Notes: a model not told the origin generated them from the sequence alone. Shown: positions 1 to 6,985, counted from the first letter of the stretch. The stretch is 7,666 nt of DNA from an uncultured Acidimicrobiales bacterium (GCA_938008925.1 CALLIQ010000503.1:1-7666), one strand, 5' to 3'. Translations and numbers: made by a program.

Positions 1-950
1 TCGGCTTCGGCGAGCAGGTCCTCCGTCGAGTTCGAGCCCACGCCGGGCGTTGCGATGCCGATCGACATGCGCGGCGTCAATCGAGTCGCCCCGACCGTGA
101 CCGGCTTCGAGCACGCGTCGACCAACCGTTTGGCGAAGATCTCGACCCCATCGTGTTCGGTACCGGGAGCGCAGACGATCAAGAATTCGTCCCCGCCGAG
201 TCGGCCGACCAGGTCGCGGTCTCGACTCGTCGCTTTCAGGCGATCCGACACCTCGATCAGCAGTGCATCGCCGGCCGCATGGCCGTGGGCATCGTTGGTC
301 GCCTTGAAGCCATCGAGATCGAGGAACAGCACGATCGGATCGATCTCGTCGTCATGCATCTGTTCGCTGAGCGCCTCGAGAATCGCTCGGCGGTTCAGCA
401 ACCCAGTCAGGGCATCGATCCGGGCTGCCTGATGTTCGGTCTCGCGCTGTCGATGGGCCCAGATGTAGGAGGCGATGAGGCTGCCGACCGCACGGATGTT
501 GCCGACCTCTTCGTCGGTGAACAAGCCCTTCTCGTAGCGAGCCACGTTCGCCGTGCCGAAAACCCGACCACCCGAGACCATCGGGACGACGAGTGCGCTC
601 TGCAGACAGGCGGCAGTGAGGCGCTTGGTGTCCTCGTAATCGAAGTCGGCGATGTTGGCGACGTTGAGTACTCGGCGTTCCCGAAATGCCTGGCCAACGA
701 TGGAACCGTCGATGGGGAAGGTCGACCGATCGGGGATCACCGTGTGGCCACCGATGGCGTGCAACATCAACACGTCGCGCTCGTCGGGCCGGTCGCTCGT
801 CAGGGTGAAACTGGCCCGATCGACGCGGATGAGCGCGTCGAACCACTCCTCGGTCGCCTGGAGGAGATCACCGAGGGACGTCGCATTGCCGAGCTGTTCG
901 ACGAAACCGATCGGCAGTCGAACGAACTGCCGATCGGGGTCTAGGTTCAT
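1..950 (-). CDS. GAF-GGDEF diguanylate cyclase, 3' end beyond the window
   Basis: Predicted soluble diguanylate cyclase that makes the second messenger c-di-GMP from two GTP. I translated 316 codons from the ATG at 950; the C-terminus lies outside the window. Residues about 15-165 look like a GAF sensor domain (IVGQAF near 84, a VVPM strand near 121, FGTANVARYE near 131), and no membrane segment is visible. The GGDEF domain follows: DALTGLLNRR at 179-188, the metal and GTP motif DLDGFKATND at 211-220, GH at 223-224, the signature GGDEF at 252-256, and MSIGIA near the cut end. The inhibitory I-site RxxD is present as R243-D246, in the usual place upstream of the signature, so product inhibition is expected. 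The catalytic residues are intact, so I infer an active enzyme controlled by a GAF ligand that cannot be named from sequence. The start has only a weak ribosome-binding site; a TTG 27 bases upstream is the alternative. It is divergent from the amphi-Trp gene. Confidence 0.93.
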   Translation of the reverse strand, partial: MNLDPDRQFVRLPIGFVEQLGNATSLGDLLQATEEWFDALIRVDRASFTLTSDRPDERDVLMLHAIGGHTVIPDRSTFPIDGSIVGQAFRERRVLNVANIADFDYEDTKRLTAACLQSALVVPMVSGGRVFGTANVARYEKGLFTDEEVGNIRAVGSLIASYIWAHRQRETEHQAARIDALTGLLNRRAILEALSEQMHDDEIDPIVLFLDLDGFKATNDAHGHAAGDALLIEVSDRLKATSRDRDLVGRLGGDEFLIVCAPGTEHDGVEIFAKRLVDACSKPVTVGATRLTPRMSIGIATPGVGSNSTEDLLAEA

Positions 951-1003
951 ACAACACTCATCGACATGTTTGTAGACCGAATCAACCAAATTCTCATGAA
1001 CAG

Positions 1004-1017
1004 GTGACGGCGCTCAC
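1004..1017. promoter_or_regulatory. CRP/FNR-like inverted repeat in divergent spacer
   Basis: GTGA (1004-1007) and TCAC (1014-1017) form a perfect inverted repeat separated by six bases. This is the core geometry of CRP-family sites (GTGA-N6-TCAC). It lies in the 113-base spacer between the divergent cyclase and amphi-Trp genes, about 54 bases upstream of the cyclase ATG and 47 upstream of the amphi-Trp ATG. The outer T/A of the full consensus are not conserved. I could not place a convincing -10/-35 pair for either gene in this spacer. Assignment as an operator is inference. Confidence 0.35.
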
Positions 1018-1052
1018 GTCCGCTCCATGAGAGGCTTTGGACCCGTCTACAG

Positions 1053-1057
1053 AGGAG
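1053..1057 (+). promoter_or_regulatory. Shine-Dalgarno AGGAG fixing the amphi-Trp start
   Basis: AGGAG sits six bases before the ATG at 1064. It favours that start over the in-frame TTG at 1037, which has no comparable site and would add only nine residues. Confidence 0.85.
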
Positions 1058-1063
1058 AATCTC

Positions 1064-1279
1064 ATGGGTGATCGCGACATCGAGAAGAACGTGCCCGTTT
1101 CGCAGTTCGTCGACACGCTGCGCCGCCTCGCCGATGCCTTGGAAGCAGGCGAGTCATTCCGAGTGCAGGTGCAGAACAAGCGCTTCACCATCCCGGCCGA
1201 CGCGGAGATCGTGATCGAGCACGAAATCGATGATGGCGACGAGGAGTTCGCCATGGAGATGAAGTGGTCGGCCGACTGA
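1064..1279 (+). CDS. Amphi-Trp domain-containing small protein
   Basis: A 71-residue acidic protein matching the pattern of the amphi-Trp family (a small domain named for amphipathic strands and a C-terminal Trp; molecular function unknown). An N-terminal helix (about 12-29, FVDTLRRLADALEAGE) is followed by alternating beta-strand segments: SFRVQVQNKRFTIP (31-44), AEIVIEHEID (47-56) and FAMEMKW (62-68), ending with W68. Nearly the whole protein is this one domain. There is no signal peptide, membrane helix or Cys pair. The ATG at 1064 has a strong ribosome-binding site. The last 16 bases overlap the start of the AlkD-like gene in another frame, so the two are probably co-transcribed and translationally coupled. 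Family recognition is from memory of the pattern; a role near DNA repair is only guilt by association. Confidence 0.82.
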   Translation: MGDRDIEKNVPVSQFVDTLRRLADALEAGESFRVQVQNKRFTIPADAEIVIEHEIDDGDEEFAMEMKWSAD

Positions 1280-1962
1280 CGCTCGGGTCCGATCTCGCCG
1301 CACTGCGTTCGGCGTTCGAGGCGGCTGCCGAGCCGTCCAACGTCGAACCGATGCGGGCCTACATGAAGGGCCAGTTCGACTTCTTCGGGCTGAAGACGCC
1401 GGAACGACGAGCGATCACCAAGCCGTTGGTCGGCGAGGCGAAGAAGTCCGACGCCGACCTCCTGCTCGCTTTCGCGGAGGCGTGTTGGCGTGAGTCGGAG
1501 CGCGAGTTCCACTACGCCGGCGCCGACTGCCTCCGGGCTGGAGCGAAGCATCTCCGCTCGAGCGACCTTCGCCGCGTGCGAGCGTTGATCCAAGAACACT
1601 CGTGGTGGGACACCATCGATGGGCTGGCCGCGTGGGTCGTCGGTCCCATGGTGGCCGCCGATTCTGAGCTGTCGTTCGTCATGGATGACTGGATCGACGA
1701 TCCCGACATGTGGGTCGCTCGCACGGCGATTCTTCACCAGTTGAGTTTCAAGCAGTCGACGGACGGCGAGCGACTATTTCGGTACTGCGACGCTCGAGCG
1801 AGCGACACCGAGTTCTTCATCCGCAAGGCGCTCGGGTGGGCGCTGCGCCAGTACGCCCGCTTCGAACCAGAAGCGGTCGCCCTCTACGTGGCCGAGAACG
1901 ACGACGTGCTCTCAGGCCTCACCAAACGGGAGGCCCTCAAGCACATCGGGTCGACCTCGTGA
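1264..1962 (+). CDS. AlkD-like DNA alkylation-repeat protein
   Basis: A 232-residue protein of the DNA alkylation repeat family (HEAT-like helical repeats; AlkD excises N3- and N7-alkylpurines such as 3-methyladenine and 7-methylguanine without base flipping). The length fits AlkD (about 235). The four residues of the AlkD DNA-lesion cleft appear to be present: W115 and D119 in WWDTID, R153 in VARTAILHQL, and W192 in FFIRKALGWALRQY. These are the counterparts of W109, D113, R148 and W187 of the Bacillus cereus enzyme by pattern, so glycosylase activity is plausible. The family signature near the N-terminus (YMKGQFDFFGLKTPERR, 33-49) is also clear. The GTG start at 1264 has GGAG five bases upstream and lies inside the amphi-Trp gene, a 16-base overlap that implies coupling. 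It ends 3 bases from the convergent tadA stop. Confidence 0.9.
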   Translation: MVGRLTLGSDLAALRSAFEAAAEPSNVEPMRAYMKGQFDFFGLKTPERRAITKPLVGEAKKSDADLLLAFAEACWRESEREFHYAGADCLRAGAKHLRSSDLRRVRALIQEHSWWDTIDGLAAWVVGPMVAADSELSFVMDDWIDDPDMWVARTAILHQLSFKQSTDGERLFRYCDARASDTEFFIRKALGWALRQYARFEPEAVALYVAENDDVLSGLTKREALKHIGSTS

Positions 1963-1965
1963 GGC

Positions 1966-2421
1966 TCAGGGCGTTCGCAACTCGGCGAAGAAGTCACTGA
2001 GCAACGCGGCGCACTCACCGGCCATGACGCCAGGTGTCAGGTCCATGCGATGGTTGAGCCGCGGATCGTCGCAGATGTTGTAGAGGCTCAGGCATGCGCC
2101 CGCCTTCATGTCGGCCGCGCCATAGACGATGCGACCGACCCGACCGTTCAAGGCCGCACCACCACACATGAGACAGGGCTCGAGCGTGACGACGAGCGTG
2201 CACCCCTCGAGACGCCACGATCCGGTTGCCGCCGCCGCATCTCGCAGAGCCAGCACCTCGGCGTGAGCGGTCGGGTCGCCGGTGAGTTCGCGTTCGTTGT
2301 GTCGACGGGCGATCACCGACCCATCCGGCCCGGCCACGAGCGCGCCGACGGGCACGTCGTCGTGAGCGAGCGCGAGGCGGGCCTCGGCGATGGCCTCGGC
2401 CATCAGTTCATCGTCGGTCAC
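1966..2421 (-). CDS. tadA: tRNA-specific adenosine deaminase TadA
   Basis: A 151-residue zinc-dependent deaminase that converts adenosine 34 to inosine in the anticodon of tRNA-Arg(ACG), allowing it to read CGU, CGC and CGA. The cytidine/deoxycytidylate deaminase fold is clear: DVPVGALV (22-29), the catalytic HAE motif at H53-E55 (H53 zinc ligand, E55 proton shuttle), and PCLMC at 82-86 with C83 and C86 as the other zinc ligands. RHNERE (40-45) and the Gly/Ala stretch after PCxxC are typical of TadA rather than of cytosine or guanine deaminases, although guanine deaminase is the closest alternative. The start is GTG at 2421, three bases after the stop of the upstream secreted-protein gene; an in-frame ATG six codons later is possible, and neither has a good ribosome-binding site. 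It is likely expressed by read-through and translational coupling from that gene. It is an essential gene in many bacteria. Confidence 0.94.
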   Translation of the reverse strand: MTDDELMAEAIAEARLALAHDDVPVGALVAGPDGSVIARRHNERELTGDPTAHAEVLALRDAAAATGSWRLEGCTLVVTLEPCLMCGGAALNGRVGRIVYGAADMKAGACLSLYNICDDPRLNHRMDLTPGVMAGECAALLSDFFAELRTP

Positions 2422-2424
2422 CGT

Positions 2425-3264
2425 CTAGTCGAGCGACGCGAGGCCCTGGAGGGCCGGCGCGACGATCCAGCCGCCACGCTCTTCTGGCAGTGGCGTGTCG
2501 GACACGACGATCATCCAGGCGACGTTGTCGGGGATCGACAGATCGAGGGCCGAGGTCCGGTTGGCGACGAGGTTGAAATAGGAGTCGGTGTCGCGAGGGA
2601 GCACCGTGGCGGTGATCTCGTCGACCAACTGACCGCTCTGCACCGAACGAACGACGTACTGCGCACCGGTGTCGTTCGGGTTCACGAAACCGATGTCGAG
2701 GTAGCGGGTGCCCGTCCCGATGTTGACTCTGGCCGGGCCCACACCGCACTGGAAGGTGGTGCCGGTCGGGTACGAGTTGAAGAAGCCGGCGAGCGGTGTG
2801 AACGACCGGGTGAGGAGGATGTACTCCTCACTCTCGGAGAAGTTCAACATCACCGTGCCGCGATCGCGGTTGCCGGAGTCGAGTTCGCCGATCCAGAAGG
2901 CACGACCCCCGGCATCGGGCACCCGGTTGAAGAGGTTGCGGTAGATCAGATCGACGAACTCGGCGTTGCTCACCGAGCCGTAACGAGCGACGAACTCGTC
3001 GCTCGTTGCGAAGAAACCGGAGATGCGGTCGAGCGTCCAGTCAGGCCCCTGGTAGAGCTCGACCCAACCATCGAAGCCGGGCTCGTCCGGCGCCCGCAGG
3101 AAGTAGGCGCTGTAGAGCCGCACGACCGAATCGGTGAGGTGAGGACACGCCGTGTTGGCGAATGCCGGGATGGCCGGTGGCTCCTGGGCCCCGGCGGTCG
3201 ACGGCGCGACGATCGCGGTCAGTCCAATGATCGCGGCAGCGGCCGCGCGACGCATCAACTTCAT
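2425..3264 (-). CDS. Secreted DUF4214-like protein of unknown function
   Basis: A 279-residue exported protein. The ATG at 3264 is followed by a classical Sec signal peptide: basic MKLMRRA, hydrophobic AAAAIIGLTAIVA, and an A24-G25-A26 cleavage site before QEPP. Residues about 45-150 hold two successive helical units of the DUF4214 type. The first carries YFLRAPDEPGFDGW with SDEFV. The second carries NLFNRVPDAGGRAFW with SEEYI. Both show the family's RxPD-x2-G-x2-W core followed by S-x-E-[FY]. The remainder (about 175-279) is strand-rich with two conserved-looking segments (YLDIGFVNPNDTGAQYV and AWMIVVSDTPLP) and matches nothing I recognise. Cysteines occur only at C40 and C173, which could pair. 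There is no LPXTG, lipobox or C-terminal anchor, so it is probably released or loosely attached. DUF4214 units occur in surface proteins of uncertain role. It lies between the amidohydrolase and tadA and is probably the promoter-proximal gene for tadA. Confidence 0.8.
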   Translation of the reverse strand: MKLMRRAAAAAIIGLTAIVAPSTAGAQEPPAIPAFANTACPHLTDSVVRLYSAYFLRAPDEPGFDGWVELYQGPDWTLDRISGFFATSDEFVARYGSVSNAEFVDLIYRNLFNRVPDAGGRAFWIGELDSGNRDRGTVMLNFSESEEYILLTRSFTPLAGFFNSYPTGTTFQCGVGPARVNIGTGTRYLDIGFVNPNDTGAQYVVRSVQSGQLVDEITATVLPRDTDSYFNLVANRTSALDLSIPDNVAWMIVVSDTPLPEERGGWIVAPALQGLASLD

Positions 3265-3269
3265 GGTTT

Positions 3270-3274
3270 CTCCT
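3270..3274 (-). promoter_or_regulatory. Shine-Dalgarno AGGAG fixing the secreted-protein start
   Basis: On the minus strand AGGAG is followed by AAACC and the ATG at 3264, a five-base spacing. This start also puts the signal peptide at the very N-terminus. The longer in-frame reading from 3315 would bury the signal peptide behind 17 residues and is rejected. Confidence 0.85.
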
Positions 3275-3296
3275 GCCCAAAGGTGCCTGGCCGACG

Positions 3297-3334
3297 ACAC
3301 TAGACGCGTGGTCACCTTGCCGCAGAACGCGTCT
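3297..3334 (-). promoter_or_regulatory. Possible promoter with inverted repeat AGACGCGT/ACGCGTCT
   Basis: An 8-base perfect inverted repeat, AGACGCGT (3302-3309) and ACGCGTCT (3327-3334), with a 17-base centre, sits in the 80-base spacer between the amidohydrolase stop and the secreted-protein gene. On the minus strand TAGTGT (3302-3297) fits the actinobacterial TAnnnT -10 pattern, about 32 bases before the ATG; the matching -35 is poor. The repeat spans the -35 region and touches the -10. It could be an operator, or a weak hairpin at the end of the amidohydrolase message, though no U-tract follows. Confidence 0.35.
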
Positions 3335-3344
3335 CTCGCCGGAA

Positions 3345-4526
3345 TCAGAGCGAGTAGAGACTGGCGACGTTCGTCCGGGTGATCTTGTCCCGGGTCTCGG
3401 GCGAGTAGTCCTCGAACATCTCATCGAGCACCTGCGTCGAGCACGGCCAGGTCGAGTCGGTGTGGGGATAGTCCGAACCCCACAGCAACGTCTCTTCGCC
3501 GATCAGGTCGCGGGTCTGCAAAGCAGCGGTGTCGTCTTCGATCGTTGCGAAGAACTGACGCTTCCAGATGTCCAACACGTCGACCGGGGGCGTGCTCGAG
3601 GAATCCTTGGAGTACTCCCGAGCCCAGCCCTGCTGCACCTTGTCGAGCCAGTGCGCGACCCAACCGGCGTTGAACTCAGCCAGCACGAACTTGAGGTTGG
3701 GGAACTTCGCGCACACGCCCCGAACCATCAGCTCGACCATCGTGTCGTGGATCAGCGCCGGGCTGGCGGCGTACATCGTGACCGGGTCTCGGTCTTTCGA
3801 TGCCTTCATCCAGTCGGGCACGTGCGACATGCAGGCCACGTGAAAGGCAACCGGCAGCCCCGCCTCTTCGGCGAGCGCCCACATCGGGTCGTACTCCTCG
3901 TCGCTGTAGCGACGACCCCGCGGCGCGTTGCTCGGGATGACGATGCCTTTGAAGCCGAGACCGATCACTCGCTCGAGTTCGGCGACGGCGATCTCGGGTC
4001 GCTGCACCGGCAACGCCGCGAGGCCGACGAGGCGACCCTTCGAGGCCACCTGTTGGCCGTGCATCCAGTCGTTGTAGTTCCGCTGCAGAGCGACCATCAG
4101 ATCGAGGTCGGGCAGGCTGAACATCGGGAACCAGCCGGGGTAGAGGATCTCGGCCGACACGCCATCGATGTCTTGGTCGTCTGGCCGGCGAGCGCCGTCG
4201 GTGAGGCCGGGCCGCATCGCTGCGTAGCCGCCGTTGATGTAGGCCTGGATCTCCGGATCGTCGATCGAGCCCGCGCCGGGCTTCGATGCGTGCTCACGAG
4301 GGAGCGGCGTTGCGTAGTCGAGCCGGGTACCGGCGAGCGCCATGAAGGCGACGTTGCGCGACCGATTGGGGATGTTCGGGACCACGATGAAATCGCCCCG
4401 TCCCTCCTTGCTGACGACGCGGGGCGCGTCGTCGCCGAAGCGCTCGGCCAGGCCATCGAACACTTCCGGACCTTCCAACGCGTGGGAGTCAGCGGAGATC
4501 GGGCGGGGGTCATCGAGCAGCGTCAT
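3345..4526 (-). CDS. Amidohydrolase-2 family metal-dependent hydrolase/decarboxylase
   Basis: A 393-residue cytosolic TIM-barrel enzyme of the amidohydrolase-related family (PF04909-type), which includes ACMSD and gamma-resorcylate decarboxylases as well as hydrolases. The N-terminal metal motif is ISADSH (D13-x-H15), the form common in this branch in place of HxH. H229 in PVAFHVACMSH is the expected barrel metal ligand. E284 in LAEFNAGWVAHWLDK follows, with H292 in the segment that normally supplies the next His. The catalytic Asp is D352 in LLWGSDYPHTDSTWP, the strongest signature of the family. An ILYPGWFPMF loop (127-136) and LVGLAALPVQRPE (166-178) are also typical. Length is normal and there is no signal peptide. 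The substrate cannot be deduced; these enzymes often act on aromatic or ring-cleavage products, so a catabolic role is only inference. It has its own promoter about 34 bases upstream of the ATG, preceded by the tRNA-Ser terminator. Confidence 0.88.
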   Translation of the reverse strand: MTLLDDPRPISADSHALEGPEVFDGLAERFGDDAPRVVSKEGRGDFIVVPNIPNRSRNVAFMALAGTRLDYATPLPREHASKPGAGSIDDPEIQAYINGGYAAMRPGLTDGARRPDDQDIDGVSAEILYPGWFPMFSLPDLDLMVALQRNYNDWMHGQQVASKGRLVGLAALPVQRPEIAVAELERVIGLGFKGIVIPSNAPRGRRYSDEEYDPMWALAEEAGLPVAFHVACMSHVPDWMKASKDRDPVTMYAASPALIHDTMVELMVRGVCAKFPNLKFVLAEFNAGWVAHWLDKVQQGWAREYSKDSSSTPPVDVLDIWKRQFFATIEDDTAALQTRDLIGEETLLWGSDYPHTDSTWPCSTQVLDEMFEDYSPETRDKITRTNVASLYSL

Positions 4527-4559
4527 GTGATGTCCAGGTCGTTCGTGGGCGTTCCCGGC

Positions 4560-4588
4560 ACCCTAGCGCGTTTACTGAACACGTTCAA
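4560..4588 (-). promoter_or_regulatory. Sigma70-type promoter of the amidohydrolase gene with overlapping operator-like repeat
   Basis: On the minus strand TTGAAC (4588-4583) and TAGGGT (4565-4560) are separated by exactly 17 bases, giving a good -35/-10 pair. Transcription would begin near 4553, leaving a leader of about 26 bases before the ATG at 4526. An inverted repeat TGAAC-N2-GTTCA (4576-4587) covers the -35 box, where a bound repressor would block polymerase. Its form resembles TetR-family operators. The promoter call is direct pattern matching; regulation is inference. Confidence 0.6.
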
Positions 4589-4602
4589 AGAACCGACGAA
4601 TT

Positions 4603-4655
4603 CAACCTGCGGGCGCCCCGTCGCACCGGCGCGACAAAGCGCACGCAACCTGCGG
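4603..4655. repeat. 10-base direct repeats flanking a small palindrome
   Basis: CAACCTGCGG occurs at 4603-4612 and again at 4646-4655, and similarity continues if one base is skipped (GCGCC follows in both). Between them, GTCGC-N6-GCGAC (4620-4635) is a perfect 5-base inverted repeat. The block lies upstream of the amidohydrolase promoter and downstream of the tRNA terminator, so it may be an upstream regulatory region or chance in GC-rich DNA. Confidence 0.4.
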
Positions 4656-4675
4656 CGCCGTCCCCCGGAAACGAG

Positions 4676-4704
4676 AAAGACCCGAGCCGATGGCCCGGGT
4701 CTTT
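4676..4704 (-). terminator. Hairpin terminator of tRNA-Ser
   Basis: A perfect 9-base stem (AAAGACCCG at 4676-4684 with CGGGTCTTT at 4696-4704) continues inside as a 3-base GCC/GGC stem with a 3-base loop after one mismatch. It begins 8 bases after the tRNA CCA end on the minus strand and ends in TTTCTCGTTT, a broken U-run. This position fits an intrinsic terminator separating the tRNA from the amidohydrolase gene. Because the stem carries A-run and T-run on both sides it could work in either direction. Confidence 0.78.
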
Positions 4705-4711
4705 GGTGATT

Positions 4712-4799
4712 TGGCGGAGGAGGTGGGATTCGAACCCACGGACCCGTGAAGGTCACACGCTTTCCAAGCGTGCCGATTCGGCCGCTCTCGCACTCCTCC
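4712..4799 (-). tRNA. tRNA-Ser(GGA)
   Basis: A class II serine tRNA reading UCC and UCU. The acceptor strands GGAGGAG (4799-4793) and CTCCTCC (4722-4716) pair over all seven positions; the discriminator is G (4715) and CCA is encoded (4714-4712). The anticodon stem CACGC/GCGTG encloses the loop TTGGAAA with anticodon GGA (4765-4763). A long variable arm follows (TGACCTTCACGGGTCC region), diagnostic of Ser or Leu, and the T-arm carries the GTGGG-TTCGAAT-CCCAC stem-loop. Total length is 88 bases with CCA, and there is no intron. It is divergent from the SRP RNA gene and followed by its own hairpin terminator. Confidence 0.97.
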
Positions 4800-4825
4800 T
4801 GGTTGTGTCCGCATCGAATCCGACT

Positions 4826-4879
4826 TCGCGACAACTCTCGCCGTCGCGACACCGGAGCCGGTGTGGAGTTGGATAGCGT
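4826..4879 (+). promoter_or_regulatory. Divergent tRNA-Ser / SRP RNA promoter spacer
   Basis: This spacer must hold promoters for both stable RNAs. For the SRP RNA, TAGCGT (4874-4879) fits the TAnnnT -10 pattern and would start transcription a few bases before the first paired base at 4889; I found no convincing -35. An 8-base direct repeat TCGCGACA (4826-4833 and 4844-4851, 18 bases apart) and an inverted repeat ACACCG-N4-CGGTGT (4849-4864) lie upstream. I could not place the tRNA promoter with confidence. Confidence 0.35.
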
Positions 4880-4888
4880 ATCGGGGTC

Positions 4889-5024
4889 CGCCTGCTCTGG
4901 CAGGTGGTGGTCGGACCCTGTGCGACCGAAGCCCGTGAACCGAGTCAGGGCCGGAAGGCAGCAGCTCTCAGCGGAACCTTCGGAGTGCCGCAGGTCGTCT
5001 GGCCACCACTTGCGAGAGCAGGCG
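4889..5024 (+). ncRNA. ffs: Small bacterial signal recognition particle RNA (4.5S-type)
   Basis: RNA scaffold of the signal recognition particle; with Ffh it targets ribosomes making membrane and exported proteins to FtsY. The domain IV core is unmistakable: stem GCC, loop GGAA (4953-4956), stem GGC, then the symmetric internal loop TCAGG (4945-4949) opposite AGCAG (4960-4964), closed by GAG/CTC, the site bound by Ffh. The ends form a long helix: CCTGCTCT (4891-4898) with AGAGCAGG (5015-5022), and AGGTGGTGG (4902-4910) with CCACCACTT (5003-5011), extended two pairs outward to 4889/5024. Paired length is about 136 bases, one hairpin without an Alu domain. Exact ends are estimated from pairing. 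Its place just upstream of dnaX is a conserved order. No clear terminator follows; the four T at 5032-5035 come soon after the helix. Confidence 0.93.
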
Positions 5025-5119
5025 TTCGCCGTTTTCGCCAAGGCCTGATGCAGCAGCCTTCGCGCCCAGGTCGGCGGTGCCGTTCGTGTGCTCCCTCCTC
5101 GTCGTCACACCCGGACCGT

Positions 5120-5125
5120 TAGGCT
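5120..5125 (+). promoter_or_regulatory. -10 box suggesting a leaderless dnaX transcript
   Basis: TAGGCT matches the actinobacterial TAnnnT -10 pattern and ends six bases before the GTG of dnaX, so transcription would begin at or next to the start codon. No Shine-Dalgarno sequence is visible before that GTG, which fits leaderless translation. The -35 region (about 5097-5102) is not consensus. Confidence 0.5.
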
Positions 5126-5131
5126 CGCCGG

Positions 5132-6985
<1,854 letters not shown>

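Noticed and set aside
153..944. Long plus-strand open frame (263 codons) opposite the cyclase
   Set aside because: It is the mirror of a minus-strand gene with clear GAF and GGDEF motifs; its own translation shows no recognisable domain.
1007..1060. Promoter for the amphi-Trp gene (GTGACG, 17 bases, ATGAGA)
   Set aside because: The spacing is right, but the -10 candidate lacks the TAnnnT pattern, so I do not claim it.
2050..3303. 417-codon plus-strand open frame across tadA and the secreted-protein gene
   Set aside because: It spans two real minus-strand genes, is rich in Arg/Glu/Val/Gly as expected for a GC-rich antisense frame, and has no domain pattern.
4576..4587. SOS (LexA) box at the amidohydrolase promoter
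   Set aside because: The actinobacterial SOS box needs GAAC-N4-GTTC; here the arms are only two bases apart.
3462..4709. 415-codon plus-strand open frame opposite the amidohydrolase
   Set aside because: Antisense shadow of a gene with complete family motifs; it also runs through the promoter and terminator region.
5019..5047. Hairpin CAGGC...GCCTG as SRP RNA terminator
   Set aside because: Only five pairs with a 19-base loop, it would break the end of the SRP helix, and no T-run follows it.
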